5,941 bases of DNA from Erysipelotrichaceae bacterium UBA3379 (GCA_002359025.1 DEPZ01000002.1:1-5941); one strand, 5' to 3'; shown: positions 1 through 5,829, numbered from the stretch's first letter. Notes: a model not told the origin generated them from the letters alone. Made by a program: numbers and translations.

Positions 1-203
1 GCTTCATAAGCCTTGGCTTCTATTTGATATGACTTAAGACATTCTATAATTCCTTTAATAGAAACACCATTTTGATTCATTCTTGTCTTTTCTTTAATAT
101 GGCTAATCTCATCTTTAAAACCATAATACTTTAAAATCATAAGTATACAAAAAACACCACATGCTTTTTGTTCATCTTGTAATTCTATAGGATATCTCTT
201 CAT
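1..203 (-). CDS. Peptidase C39 domain protein, probably N terminus of a bacteriocin-processing ABC transporter (partial)
   Basis: The gene runs off the left edge; only about 67 N-terminal codons are visible, with no stop. The reading begins MKRYPIELQDEQKACG and continues through ILMILKYYG and NQNGVSIKGI. This matches the first half of peptidase C39: a Gln (Q9) six residues before the catalytic Cys (C15), the CG pair, the hydrophobic-YYG helix, and the G-x-S-x-x-G segment. In the family, this domain cuts leader peptides after a double glycine and is usually fused to an ABC exporter membrane and ATPase domain (LagD/ComA/NukT type) in the cytoplasmic membrane. The catalytic His and Asp and any transporter domains would lie outside the window. 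ATG at 203 sits 6 nt after GGGG. ATG at 209, two codons upstream in frame, is the alternative and would place Gln and Cys at 11 and 17, as in ComA. A stand-alone C39 peptidase is also possible. No precursor peptide gene is visible in the window. Confidence 0.82.
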   Translation of the reverse strand, partial: MKRYPIELQDEQKACGVFCILMILKYYGFKDEISHIKEKTRMNQNGVSIKGIIECLKSYQIEAKAYE

Positions 204-230
204 CTTCATCCCCACTTTCTTTCAAAATAA

Positions 231-257
231 AAAAGTATCTTTTTTATAGATACTTTT
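231..257 (-). terminator. Terminator-like hairpin in the leader of the C39 gene
   Basis: Perfect 10-bp inverted repeat: AAAAGTATCT (231-240) and AGATACTTTT (248-257) around a 7-nt loop. Read on the minus strand it is followed by TTATTTT, as in an intrinsic terminator. It lies only about 25 nt before the C39 start and downstream of a possible promoter, so it could be an attenuator or the leftover terminator of a lost gene. On the plus strand, by contrast, the hairpin is followed by a mixed sequence, and there is no plus-strand gene for it to serve. Confidence 0.55.
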
Positions 258-276
258 AGAAAGATTCTATAAGAGT

Positions 277-292
277 CCTCCTATATATTATA
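277..292 (-). promoter_or_regulatory. Possible -10 box plus orphan Shine-Dalgarno
   Basis: On the minus strand, TATAAT (292-287) is closely followed by AGGAGG (282-277). No good -35 is seen 17 bp upstream of the TATAAT. After the AGGAGG there is no ATG, GTG or TTG at usable spacing; the bases run ACTCTTATAG and then reach a stop within a few codons. The site therefore looks like a promoter and ribosome site with no gene. It precedes the hairpin at 231-257 and the C39 gene. Confidence 0.35.
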
Positions 293-329
293 TACACCTA
301 TTTTTCTCATTTTTCTTTTTAAAATAAGA

Positions 330-353
330 AAATAGGAAGATAACTTCCTATTT
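330..353 (-). terminator. Terminator of the dap operon, overlapping the last stop codon
   Basis: Perfect 10-bp stem, AAATAGGAAG (330-339) with CTTCCTATTT (344-353), around a 4-nt loop. On the minus strand the stem begins at the final codon and stop (AAA TAG) of the aminotransferase gene and is followed by a pyrimidine-rich TTCTTATTTT run. It most likely ends the four-gene operon and separates it from the C39 gene. Confidence 0.7.
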
Positions 354-1526
354 CTCTAATACAATTCTTAATTTTTCTATAAACTCATCAACATGTTTTT
401 CTTCAATAATAAATGGTGGTAACATACGAATCACATTTGTGCCAGCAGTCACAACAATAACTCCTAAATCCAATAAAGCCGATACATATGGTTTCGCTTC
501 TTGTTTCAACACAAGACCTTGCATTAAACCAATCCCACGTCTTGTTTCAACAATATCATATTCACTGACTAATTCATCTAATTTTTCAATAAGATATTCA
601 GAAATATCACGAACATGTTCTAACATATTTTCCTTTTCTAAAATATCAAAAACAGTTTTCACTGCGCAACAAACCAAAGGATTTCCTCCATATGTGCTTC
701 CATGATCTCCTGGTTGCATTGCTCTAGCAAACTTTTCATTTGCAACAAATGCACCAACTGGAACACCTGCCCCAATTCCCTTAGCTAGACAAACAATATC
801 AGGCATGATTCCATATTGGAAGTATGTCATGATTGTACCTGTTCTTCCCATACCACATTGTACCTCATCCAAAATCAAACAAATATCATGACGTGTACAT
901 AGTTCCCTTAACTCTAACATAAAGTCTTTATGAACCGGATATACGCCACCTTCGCCTTGAATAGGTTCAATAATAATCGCTGCAGTACGTTCATTTATAT
1001 ACTGTTTTACACTTTCAATATCATTTAAAGTTGCATAATGTACCCCTTCTATCAAAGGACCAAATGCTTCTTGATAACGAGGATTTCCTGTTAATTTCAC
1101 TGAACCAGTTGAACGTCCATGAAACGAATGATGAAAAGAAATCACTTCACTATCAGCTTTTCCACGCTTTAAATAATAATACTTACGTGCAAGTTTCAAA
1201 GCACCTTCTGTTGCTTCAGTCCCTGAATTACAGAAAAACACCCCTTCTAAACCCGTTGCTTTTTTTACTGCTTCAGCCGCTTCTACAGCTTGAGGAGTAT
1301 AAAAATAATTAGAAACATGTGTTAATCTAGAAAACTGTTCTTGCATTGCTTCAACATAGGCTGGATAAGCTGTCCCAAATGAATTCACACCTATTCCAGA
1401 ATAGAAATCTAAATATTGTCTATTGTTTGTATCATAAAGGTAGACTCCTTCTCCTCTATCAATCACAATATCATATCTTCCATAAGCTTTTAAAAATGCA
1501 TTTTCCCCTCTTGTATAATAATCCAT
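348..1526 (-). CDS. Class III PLP aminotransferase (ArgD-like), probable N-acetyl-LL-diaminopimelate aminotransferase
   Basis: A 392-residue protein of the acetylornithine aminotransferase family (class III, fold type I, PLP-dependent, cytoplasmic), of full family length. Visible landmarks are NSGTEA at 100-105 (phosphate binding), FHGR at 135-138, IIEPIQGEGG at 185-194, LILDEVQCGMGRTG with Asp220 (pyridine nitrogen), LAKG with Lys249 (Schiff base), GSTYGGNP at 276-283 and Arg367 (RMLPP). AGGAGG lies 8 nt before the ATG. It is the last gene of the dapF-dapH-deacetylase operon, about 12 nt after its neighbour. The operon otherwise lacks the aminotransferase that converts N-acetyl-2-amino-6-oxopimelate to N-acetyl-LL-diaminopimelate using glutamate. 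That step is therefore its likely job. In Bacillus it is done by PatA, a class I enzyme. ArgD enzymes are known to accept both ornithine and diaminopimelate substrates, so a dual role in arginine synthesis is possible. Family is certain; substrate is inferred from context. Confidence 0.9.
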   Translation of the reverse strand: MDYYTRGENAFLKAYGRYDIVIDRGEGVYLYDTNNRQYLDFYSGIGVNSFGTAYPAYVEAMQEQFSRLTHVSNYFYTPQAVEAAEAVKKATGLEGVFFCNSGTEATEGALKLARKYYYLKRGKADSEVISFHHSFHGRSTGSVKLTGNPRYQEAFGPLIEGVHYATLNDIESVKQYINERTAAIIIEPIQGEGGVYPVHKDFMLELRELCTRHDICLILDEVQCGMGRTGTIMTYFQYGIMPDIVCLAKGIGAGVPVGAFVANEKFARAMQPGDHGSTYGGNPLVCCAVKTVFDILEKENMLEHVRDISEYLIEKLDELVSEYDIVETRRGIGLMQGLVLKQEAKPYVSALLDLGVIVVTAGTNVIRMLPPFIIEEKHVDEFIEKLRIVLEK

Positions 1527-1538
1527 ATTTCATACCTC

Positions 1539-2651
1539 CTATAAATGCAACGCTATTGAATAGTATAAATCAACAGCCTTCATTAAAATCTCCTCACGGA
1601 AATTAAATGTTTCTGTATGTAAACCACTTTGATACTCTTTTGTTTTTGTCCCTAAATAAAAGAATATACCTGGTACTTCTTTTTGATAGAAAGAAAAATC
1701 TTCAGCTAACATCAACGGTTCACTTAATTCTATCAAATCATCTTGATTAACCAATGACTTCCATCTCTCATATAAATGTTCATCATTAATAACTGGTGGA
1801 TAAAATGGCGGACAACTCCACTCTATCTTACAGCCATACATTCTTTCTAAACTTGTATGAATATCATTCATATAAGTTGTGACCTTTCGGAAGATTTCTT
1901 CATCATAGCAACGTAGTGTCCCATGCATTGAAGTTTCACTTGCGACAGAGTTTCTCGCACTTCCTCCTTTGATTTCACCTATATTTAAAACAACAGGTGA
2001 AAAAGGCGAAATTCTTCTTGAAACAAGCGACTGATAACTTTGAATGATCTGACTTGCTATAATGATACTATCTATACCTTCTTGAGGTAATCCTGCATGT
2101 GATGCCTTCCCTTGAATTTTTACATCTATCTCACCACTCATAGCCATCAAAGGCCCTTTTCGACAAGCTATTTGACCTTCATCAATCAAAGGCATCAAAT
2201 GCATACCAAATATAGCTTCTACATGATATTTTTTAAGCAATCCTGATTCTACTATCAACTTTGCTCCTCCTGGTGATTCCTCAGCCGGTTGAAAAATCAA
2301 CAAGAAATTATAATGAAAAGACTCTTTAGACTCTTTTAGTCTTTTCGCAAGACCTAAAAGAGCACTCATATGTCCATCATGTCCACATGCATGCATATAT
2401 CCTTGATGTTTTGATTTGTATTCAACATCATTTGCTTCTTCTATAGACAAAGCATCTATATCACTACGAAAAGCTATTGTTGATGGTTTTTGATTATCAA
2501 TATAAACATATGTACCTGTATCAATGATTTCATGATAATCATAACCCATTTTCTTCAATTCTTGACGAATATAAGATGCAGTCTTATATTCTTTTAAGCC
2601 AATTTCAGGTATTTGATGAAGTTCTCTTCTCCATCTTTTTAAATCTTCCAT
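1539..2651 (-). CDS. N-acetyldiaminopimelate deacetylase (M20 family amidohydrolase, YkuR type)
   Basis: A 370-residue M20D metallopeptidase-family amidohydrolase, near the usual length. From the chosen start, it shows RRELHQIPE near residues 8-16, DIDA at 64-67, the metal-binding ACGHDGH (Cys89, His91), PAEES with Glu124 and Glu125, GMHLMP with His151, KASHAG in the dimerisation or lid domain, and LHTE with His345. It should remove acetate from N-acetyl-LL-diaminopimelate to give LL-diaminopimelate, the third step of the acetylase branch. M20D relatives act on several N-acyl amino acids, so the substrate rests on its place between dapH and the aminotransferase. The start is ambiguous: GTG at 2660, ATG at 2654 and ATG at 2651 are all in frame. 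The GTG lies inside the ribosome site AGGGTGAT, which itself overlaps the dapH stop. ATG 2651 gives the family-like start MEDLKRWRRELHQIPE. Confidence 0.9.
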   Translation of the reverse strand: MEDLKRWRRELHQIPEIGLKEYKTASYIRQELKKMGYDYHEIIDTGTYVYIDNQKPSTIAFRSDIDALSIEEANDVEYKSKHQGYMHACGHDGHMSALLGLAKRLKESKESFHYNFLLIFQPAEESPGGAKLIVESGLLKKYHVEAIFGMHLMPLIDEGQIACRKGPLMAMSGEIDVKIQGKASHAGLPQEGIDSIIIASQIIQSYQSLVSRRISPFSPVVLNIGEIKGGSARNSVASETSMHGTLRCYDEEIFRKVTTYMNDIHTSLERMYGCKIEWSCPPFYPPVINDEHLYERWKSLVNQDDLIELSEPLMLAEDFSFYQKEVPGIFFYLGTKTKEYQSGLHTETFNFREEILMKAVDLYYSIALHL

Positions 2652-2661
2652 CATTATCACC

Positions 2662-3366
2662 CTATATTTTTCTTAAATCATCCATTAATTGAGTTTTTTC
2701 TTTTGTTTCCTCAGTTTTTTCTTCTTTAATAATTCTTGCTGGATTTCCAGCAACAACTGCACCTGCTGGTACATCATTTAAAACAATACTTCCTGCACCT
2801 ACAACTGCACCTTTACCGATTCTTACACCTTCCACAACAACAGCATTTGCTCCAATTAAAACATCATCTTCTAAAACAACTGGTTTTGCACTAGGTGGTT
2901 CAATAACACCTGCTAACACTGCTCCAGCACCTACATGACAATGTTTTCCAACTTGTGCACGTCCTCCTAAAACAGCACCCATATCAATCATAGAACCTTC
3001 ACCAATTCTTGCACCAATATTAATAACTGCTCCCATCATAATCACAGCATTGTCTTCAATTGTTACATTTTCTCTAATGAAACAACCAGGTTCAATTCTT
3101 GCATTAATATTTGTCATATCTAACATTGGAATTGCACTATTTCTACGATCTTGTTCTAAATATGTATCACTGATTTTTTCTTTGTTATCTTCTAAGTATT
3201 TTCTAACAGCTTCTAAATCTCCTATTAAAACTCTACTTTTCTTTGTTCCAAAAACTTTTAAACTATCATCTCTTGGTAAATCCACACCATTTACATAAAC
3301 TTTAACTGGTGTTTGTTTTTTTGCATCTCTAATATATTGAATAATTTCTTCTGCTGTATTATACAT
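2662..3366 (-). CDS. dapH: Tetrahydrodipicolinate N-acetyltransferase
   Basis: A 234-residue enzyme that transfers acetyl from acetyl-CoA to tetrahydrodipicolinate, giving N-acetyl-L-2-amino-6-oxopimelate; cytoplasmic, trimeric in the family. Residues 1 to about 80 form the DapH N-terminal domain (TPVKVYV near 19-25, RRNSAIPMLD near 74-83). Residues of about 85-210 are hexapeptide repeats of a left-handed beta helix, including IEPGCFIRE, NAVIMMGAVINIG, GEGSMIDMGAVLGGRAQVG and IEPPSAKPVV at 155-164. The length and the strong likeness to Bacillus DapH (YkuQ) favour acetyl over succinyl transfer. ATG at 3366 is chosen: it follows AAAGGAAG, gives an N terminus aligned with the Bacillus protein, and overlaps the end of dapF by 8 nt, suggesting coupled translation. 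An in-frame ATG at 3384 (also with a plausible GAAGGA site) would add six residues. Confidence 0.94.
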   Translation of the reverse strand: MYNTAEEIIQYIRDAKKQTPVKVYVNGVDLPRDDSLKVFGTKKSRVLIGDLEAVRKYLEDNKEKISDTYLEQDRRNSAIPMLDMTNINARIEPGCFIRENVTIEDNAVIMMGAVINIGARIGEGSMIDMGAVLGGRAQVGKHCHVGAGAVLAGVIEPPSAKPVVLEDDVLIGANAVVVEGVRIGKGAVVGAGSIVLNDVPAGAVVAGNPARIIKEEKTEETKEKTQLMDDLRKI

Positions 3367-4204
3367 TGTTATACTTCCTTTCATCGATTATTCCTTCAAA
3401 TACAGTCGTAGCCGGTCCTTGCATATAGATTGTTCCATCCTGATAACTAATATCAAGACAACCACCTAAAAGCTCAACTGTCACATGACTTTTACACAAA
3501 TGATTCAAATAACTTGCATACATGACTGCACATGCTCCAGTTCCACAAGCCATCGTCTCTCCACTTCCTCTTTCCCATACTCTCATTTTCAAATATGTTG
3601 GAGATACAACTTGTACAAATTCAGTATTCACTGATTCAGGAAACATATCATGTTTTTCAAAAAGTGGACCAACTTTTTGAATATCAAAATCCAAATGATC
3701 CCTATACATCACTGTATGAGGATTTCCCATAGAAAGACTTGTTAAATAATAAATCTCTCCATCTACTTCTACAGGTTCATGAATCATTGTTTCTTTATTA
3801 AAAAGACAAGGTATTTTCTCTGTTTGAAGAATTGGAGCCCCCATATCTACTTTTACTGATTGCACACAACCATCTTGAACATCTAACCAGACCTTCTTGA
3901 CACCACCTAATGTTTCAATTTCTAAATAAGTTTTCTCAGTCAAATGATGATCATATACAAATTTAGCAAAACAACGGATACCATTTCCACACATTTTTCC
4001 TTCACTACCATCTAAATTAAACATTCTCATCTTAAAATCATAGTCTTTTGAAGAAAGAATAATAATTAATCCGTCACTTCCAATACCAAAATGCCTATCA
4101 CTTATTCTTTGAATAAATTCTTTATTTGTAGGAACATCTTGTGATATACCATCCATATAGATATAATCATTTCCTAACCCTTCCATTTTTGTAAATCTTA
4201 ACAT
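3359..4204 (-). CDS. dapF: Diaminopimelate epimerase
   Basis: A 281-residue, cofactor-independent epimerase that interconverts LL- and meso-diaminopimelate, the last step before lysine and before meso-DAP use in peptidoglycan. Two homologous halves each carry one catalytic cysteine: Cys72 in MCGNGIRC and Cys220 in ACGTGACA. Other family signatures are EGLGNDY at 8-14, RHFGIGSDGL at 37-46, FNLDGS at 62-67, NPH at 161-163, NTEFV at 193-197 and WERGSGET at 210-217. The length is normal and no key residue is missing. GAGGTGG lies 6 nt before the ATG. It is the first gene of the four-gene diaminopimelate operon and overlaps dapH. Confidence 0.97.
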   Translation of the reverse strand: MLRFTKMEGLGNDYIYMDGISQDVPTNKEFIQRISDRHFGIGSDGLIIILSSKDYDFKMRMFNLDGSEGKMCGNGIRCFAKFVYDHHLTEKTYLEIETLGGVKKVWLDVQDGCVQSVKVDMGAPILQTEKIPCLFNKETMIHEPVEVDGEIYYLTSLSMGNPHTVMYRDHLDFDIQKVGPLFEKHDMFPESVNTEFVQVVSPTYLKMRVWERGSGETMACGTGACAVMYASYLNHLCKSHVTVELLGGCLDISYQDGTIYMQGPATTVFEGIIDERKYNNV

Positions 4205-4230
4205 CTTTCCACCTCATCTTCTTATGTGTT

Positions 4231-4259
4231 ATCTTAACATTTTTTTATAACGATGAAAA
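4231..4259 (-). promoter_or_regulatory. Candidate promoter of the dapF operon
   Basis: On the minus strand, TTTTCA (4259-4254) and TAAGAT (4236-4231) are separated by exactly 17 bp, with TGT immediately before the -10 (extended -10 form). Each hexamer matches consensus at 4 of 6 positions. The predicted leader is only about 20 nt, enough for the ribosome site but too short for a lysine riboswitch. Confidence 0.45.
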
Positions 4260-4395
4260 GACTTTTACATATCCACATAATAAATATATATATTCATATA
4301 ATAGAATATGGAAAGAATACTCAAAAAAGCAAATCGTTTATTATTTTTATTTCTTATCTTATTAATCATTATGATTATACATTATCACTATATAT

Positions 4396-4426
4396 AAAAA
4401 ATCGAAGCTTATCACTTCGAATTTTT
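4396..4426 (-). terminator. Terminator of the lipoprotein gene (bidirectional in form)
   Basis: Stem TCGAAG (4402-4407) with CTTCGA (4415-4420), a 7-nt loop, and an A-run on one side with a T-run on the other. On the minus strand the stem ends in TTTTTT just after the lipoprotein stop codon at 4433. No plus-strand gene appears to need it. Bases 4260-4395, between it and the dapF promoter, are very AT-rich and show nothing I can support. Confidence 0.75.
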
Positions 4427-4432
4427 ATATTA

Positions 4433-4972
4433 TCAATCTTTATATAACATGCCATATGTAGTAAACCTATACGCCTCAAGTTCATCTTCACTCAACTCAG
4501 TCGTTTGAGGTGACACAACAACTTTATATGTAAGATGATATTCTTCTCCATTGATCATTTTATCTATTTGATCATGAAACTCTTGATTATCTACATCATT
4601 TATACTAAAAGCAAAATCCACTTGAGATAAACTCGTTAAATCACATTCAAAAGTTCGTGCAGGTATCAACGGATTATTTGTACTAGAATCTATGATTGAA
4701 AATTCTATATCATATATTTTACAAAAATCATTCGTTAATTGTTCAGCAATAATATCATAAGGTATAACAGAGATCTCAATCTCTTCAAATATATCATTAT
4801 AATAAACATTAACATTTATCATATCTCCAGGAATACACTTTAATTTAAGATAATTATCAAACATTGTTGGTCTTATTTGTTTATCTTCACTCGCTACTTC
4901 TTGTTTCGTTTCCACTTGACAACCCACTAACAAAAACGACATAGCTGCCACATATAATATCCATTTCTTCAT
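4433..4972 (-). CDS. Putative lipoprotein of unknown function
   Basis: A 179-residue protein that I do not recognise. It starts with a classic lipoprotein signal: MKKW, a hydrophobic stretch of about residues 5-16, then the lipobox L15-V16-G17-C18. It is therefore expected to be exported, lipidated on Cys18 and anchored to the outer face of the membrane. The mature part is acidic and mixed in predicted strand and helix, with no transmembrane segment and no catalytic motif I can name. Three further cysteines (46, 84, 110) lie outside the lipidated one. ATG at 4972 is preferred because GAGGGG lies 6 nt upstream; the ATG two codons earlier (4978) abuts that ribosome site. It is transcribed alone, divergently from the padR operon, and may be a PadR target, which is an inference from layout. 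Confidence 0.8.
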   Translation of the reverse strand: MKKWILYVAAMSFLLVGCQVETKQEVASEDKQIRPTMFDNYLKLKCIPGDMINVNVYYNDIFEEIEISVIPYDIIAEQLTNDFCKIYDIEFSIIDSSTNNPLIPARTFECDLTSLSQVDFAFSINDVDNQEFHDQIDKMINGEEYHLTYKVVVSPQTTELSEDELEAYRFTTYGMLYKD

Positions 4973-4993
4973 ATCCATCCCCTCACTACCTTC

Positions 4994-5002
4994 ATTATAT
5001 CA
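4994..5002 (-). promoter_or_regulatory. Extended -10 promoter of the lipoprotein gene
   Basis: On the minus strand TGATATAAT is a perfect extended -10 (TGn plus TATAAT). No good -35 lies 17 bp upstream, which extended -10 promoters tolerate. The start of transcription would be near 4987, about 15 nt before the preferred ATG. Confidence 0.55.
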
Positions 5003-5047
5003 TATTTGCATTTTAATACTACTTATATATCATATACAAATAAAAAC

Positions 5048-5069
5048 TATACATCTTTATAAAGGTATA
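5048..5069. repeat. Dyad in the lipoprotein-padR intergenic region
   Basis: TATAC (5048-5052) and GTATA (5065-5069) form 5-bp arms around 12 nt that contain the perfect palindrome CTTTATAAAG (5055-5064). The two are not on the same centre. It lies upstream of both divergent genes and is a candidate regulator site, but the AT-rich setting makes chance dyads common. Confidence 0.3.
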
Positions 5070-5081
5070 TATTTTATTATT

Positions 5082-5098
5082 GAAATATGTTATATTTC
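5082..5098. promoter_or_regulatory. Perfect inverted repeat over the padR -10 box; candidate PadR operator
   Basis: GAAATATGTTATATTTC: two perfect 7-bp arms around GTT. It covers the TGTTATATT extended -10 (5088-5096) of the padR operon and ends 5 nt before its ribosome site. A dimeric repressor bound here would block the promoter, which fits the autoregulation usual for PadR proteins. Confidence 0.5.
5088..5096 (+). promoter_or_regulatory. Candidate extended -10 promoter of the padR operon
   Basis: TGTTATATT is TGn followed by TATATT (5 of 6 to consensus). No clear -35 is seen. The transcript would start near 5103, giving a short leader of about 15 nt that holds GGAGG (5104-5108). The other promoters proposed in this window also imply very short leaders. 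Confidence 0.4.
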
Positions 5099-5117
5099 TT
5101 ATTGGAGGTTATTGCAT

Positions 5118-5456
5118 ATGTCCACAAAGAATATTTACTTTAAATTTGATATGTTAATATTATCAATTCTTCTTCATGGTGATTTTTATGGATATCAAAT
5201 CACCTCTGCAATAAAAAATCTTTCCGATGGTGTTATAGACATCAAAGAAGGTTCCCTATATCCTCATTTATATAAGATGTTAGATAAAGGTTATATAACA
5301 AGCAAGGAAGAAATCGTTAATCACAAAGCAAGAGTCTATTATCATATTGAAGATTCTGGAAAGAAATATCTTGAAGATATGGTAAGAGAGTATAAAATAT
5401 GGGAAAGGAAAATCAAATACATTTTAGATTTTAAAGGCGAAATCAAAGATGAATAA
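5118..5456 (+). CDS. PadR family transcriptional regulator
   Basis: A 112-residue cytoplasmic DNA-binding protein of the PadR family, small subclass. The winged helix-turn-helix fills about residues 10-85: LILSILLHGDFYGYQI at 13-28, EGSLYPHLYKML at 44-55 (recognition helix region) and the wing with ARVYYHIEDSG at 71-81. A charged C-terminal helix of about 82-108 would form the dimer contact. PadR proteins usually repress their own operon and nearby envelope or transporter genes. ATG at 5118 is preferred: it stands 9 nt after GGAGG, whereas the in-frame TTG at 5112 is only 3 nt away. It overlaps the next gene by 8 nt and is divergent from the lipoprotein gene. The effector cannot be told from sequence. 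Confidence 0.93.
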   Translation: MSTKNIYFKFDMLILSILLHGDFYGYQITSAIKNLSDGVIDIKEGSLYPHLYKMLDKGYITSKEEIVNHKARVYYHIEDSGKKYLEDMVREYKIWERKIKYILDFKGEIKDE

Positions 5457-5829
5457 AGCAGTTAAGAAATATTTAGAAGATCTACAACTCACATTTCCAT
5501 CTTATACTAAAGATGAAAAACAGTTTTACAAAAGATTAAAATCAAATATTGAAACCGAAACTTCAAACTATGATTTTACATACTGTGATTGCATCGAACG
5601 ATTTGGAGATCCAAAAGATATTGTTATAGATTTCTATGAAGAAATGGACTCTGACCATCTTTTAAATAGATTAAGAAAAATAGATATTATAAAAAAAGGA
5701 GTGTTCGTATTTATCACATGCACTCTTGTCCTATCACTATTCTTATTTATTTTAATATACATAGAATATTGCCATGCAAAAGAAAGTAGAATTGATCATG
5801 TTGATGAAATCATAGAAATTATAGAATAG
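5449..5829 (+). CDS. Single-pass membrane protein with HAAS/DUF1700-like N-terminal domain
   Basis: A 126-residue protein. Residues 1 to about 75 are helical and charged: MNKAVKKYLEDL, then a long helix, then CIERFGDPKDIVIDFYEEM with G53-D54-P55. That layout resembles the HAAS/DUF1700 (and DUF6120-like) domains commonly encoded right after padR and thought to work with it in sensing. One transmembrane helix spans about 84-107, after basic residues (RLRKIDIIKK), so the N-terminal domain should be cytoplasmic. A short acidic tail of about 19 residues follows outside. The ATG overlaps the padR stop by 8 nt and no strong ribosome site precedes it, which suggests translational coupling. It is the last gene of the operon. 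The family match is by pattern recognition and the function is not established. Confidence 0.8.
   Translation: MNKAVKKYLEDLQLTFPSYTKDEKQFYKRLKSNIETETSNYDFTYCDCIERFGDPKDIVIDFYEEMDSDHLLNRLRKIDIIKKGVFVFITCTLVLSLFLFILIYIEYCHAKESRIDHVDEIIEIIE

Noticed and set aside
210..347. Small ORF with a double-glycine leader that would be the cargo of the C39 protein
   Set aside because: I looked on both strands in this spacer and at the spacers 4205-4432 and 4979-5117. No plausible short gene with a ribosome site and GG motif is visible.
439..705. Plus-strand ORF opposite the aminotransferase gene
   Set aside because: Antisense shadow of a gene with a complete set of class III aminotransferase motifs; its product shows no domain.
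1031..1606. Two plus-strand ORFs (1031-1312 and 1346-1606) opposite the aminotransferase start and deacetylase end
   Set aside because: Leu/His/Asn-rich antisense reading of conserved coding sequence, with no ribosome site or recognisable domain.
3050..3298. Plus-strand ORF opposite dapH
   Set aside because: Antisense shadow of the dapH coding region; the hydrophobic look comes from complementing Lys/Glu-rich codons.
3532..3732. Plus-strand ORF opposite dapF
   Set aside because: Antisense shadow of highly conserved dapF coding sequence.
4253..4447. Plus-strand ORF of 64 codons between dapF and the lipoprotein gene
   Set aside because: It has no ribosome site, reads as low-complexity Ile/His/Tyr/Ser-rich sequence from AT-rich spacer, overlaps the dapF promoter region and runs through the hairpin of a terminator.
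5112..5117. TTG start for padR, two codons upstream of the ATG
   Set aside because: Only 3 nt from GGAGG, while the ATG at 5118 has a 9-nt spacing and is the better codon.
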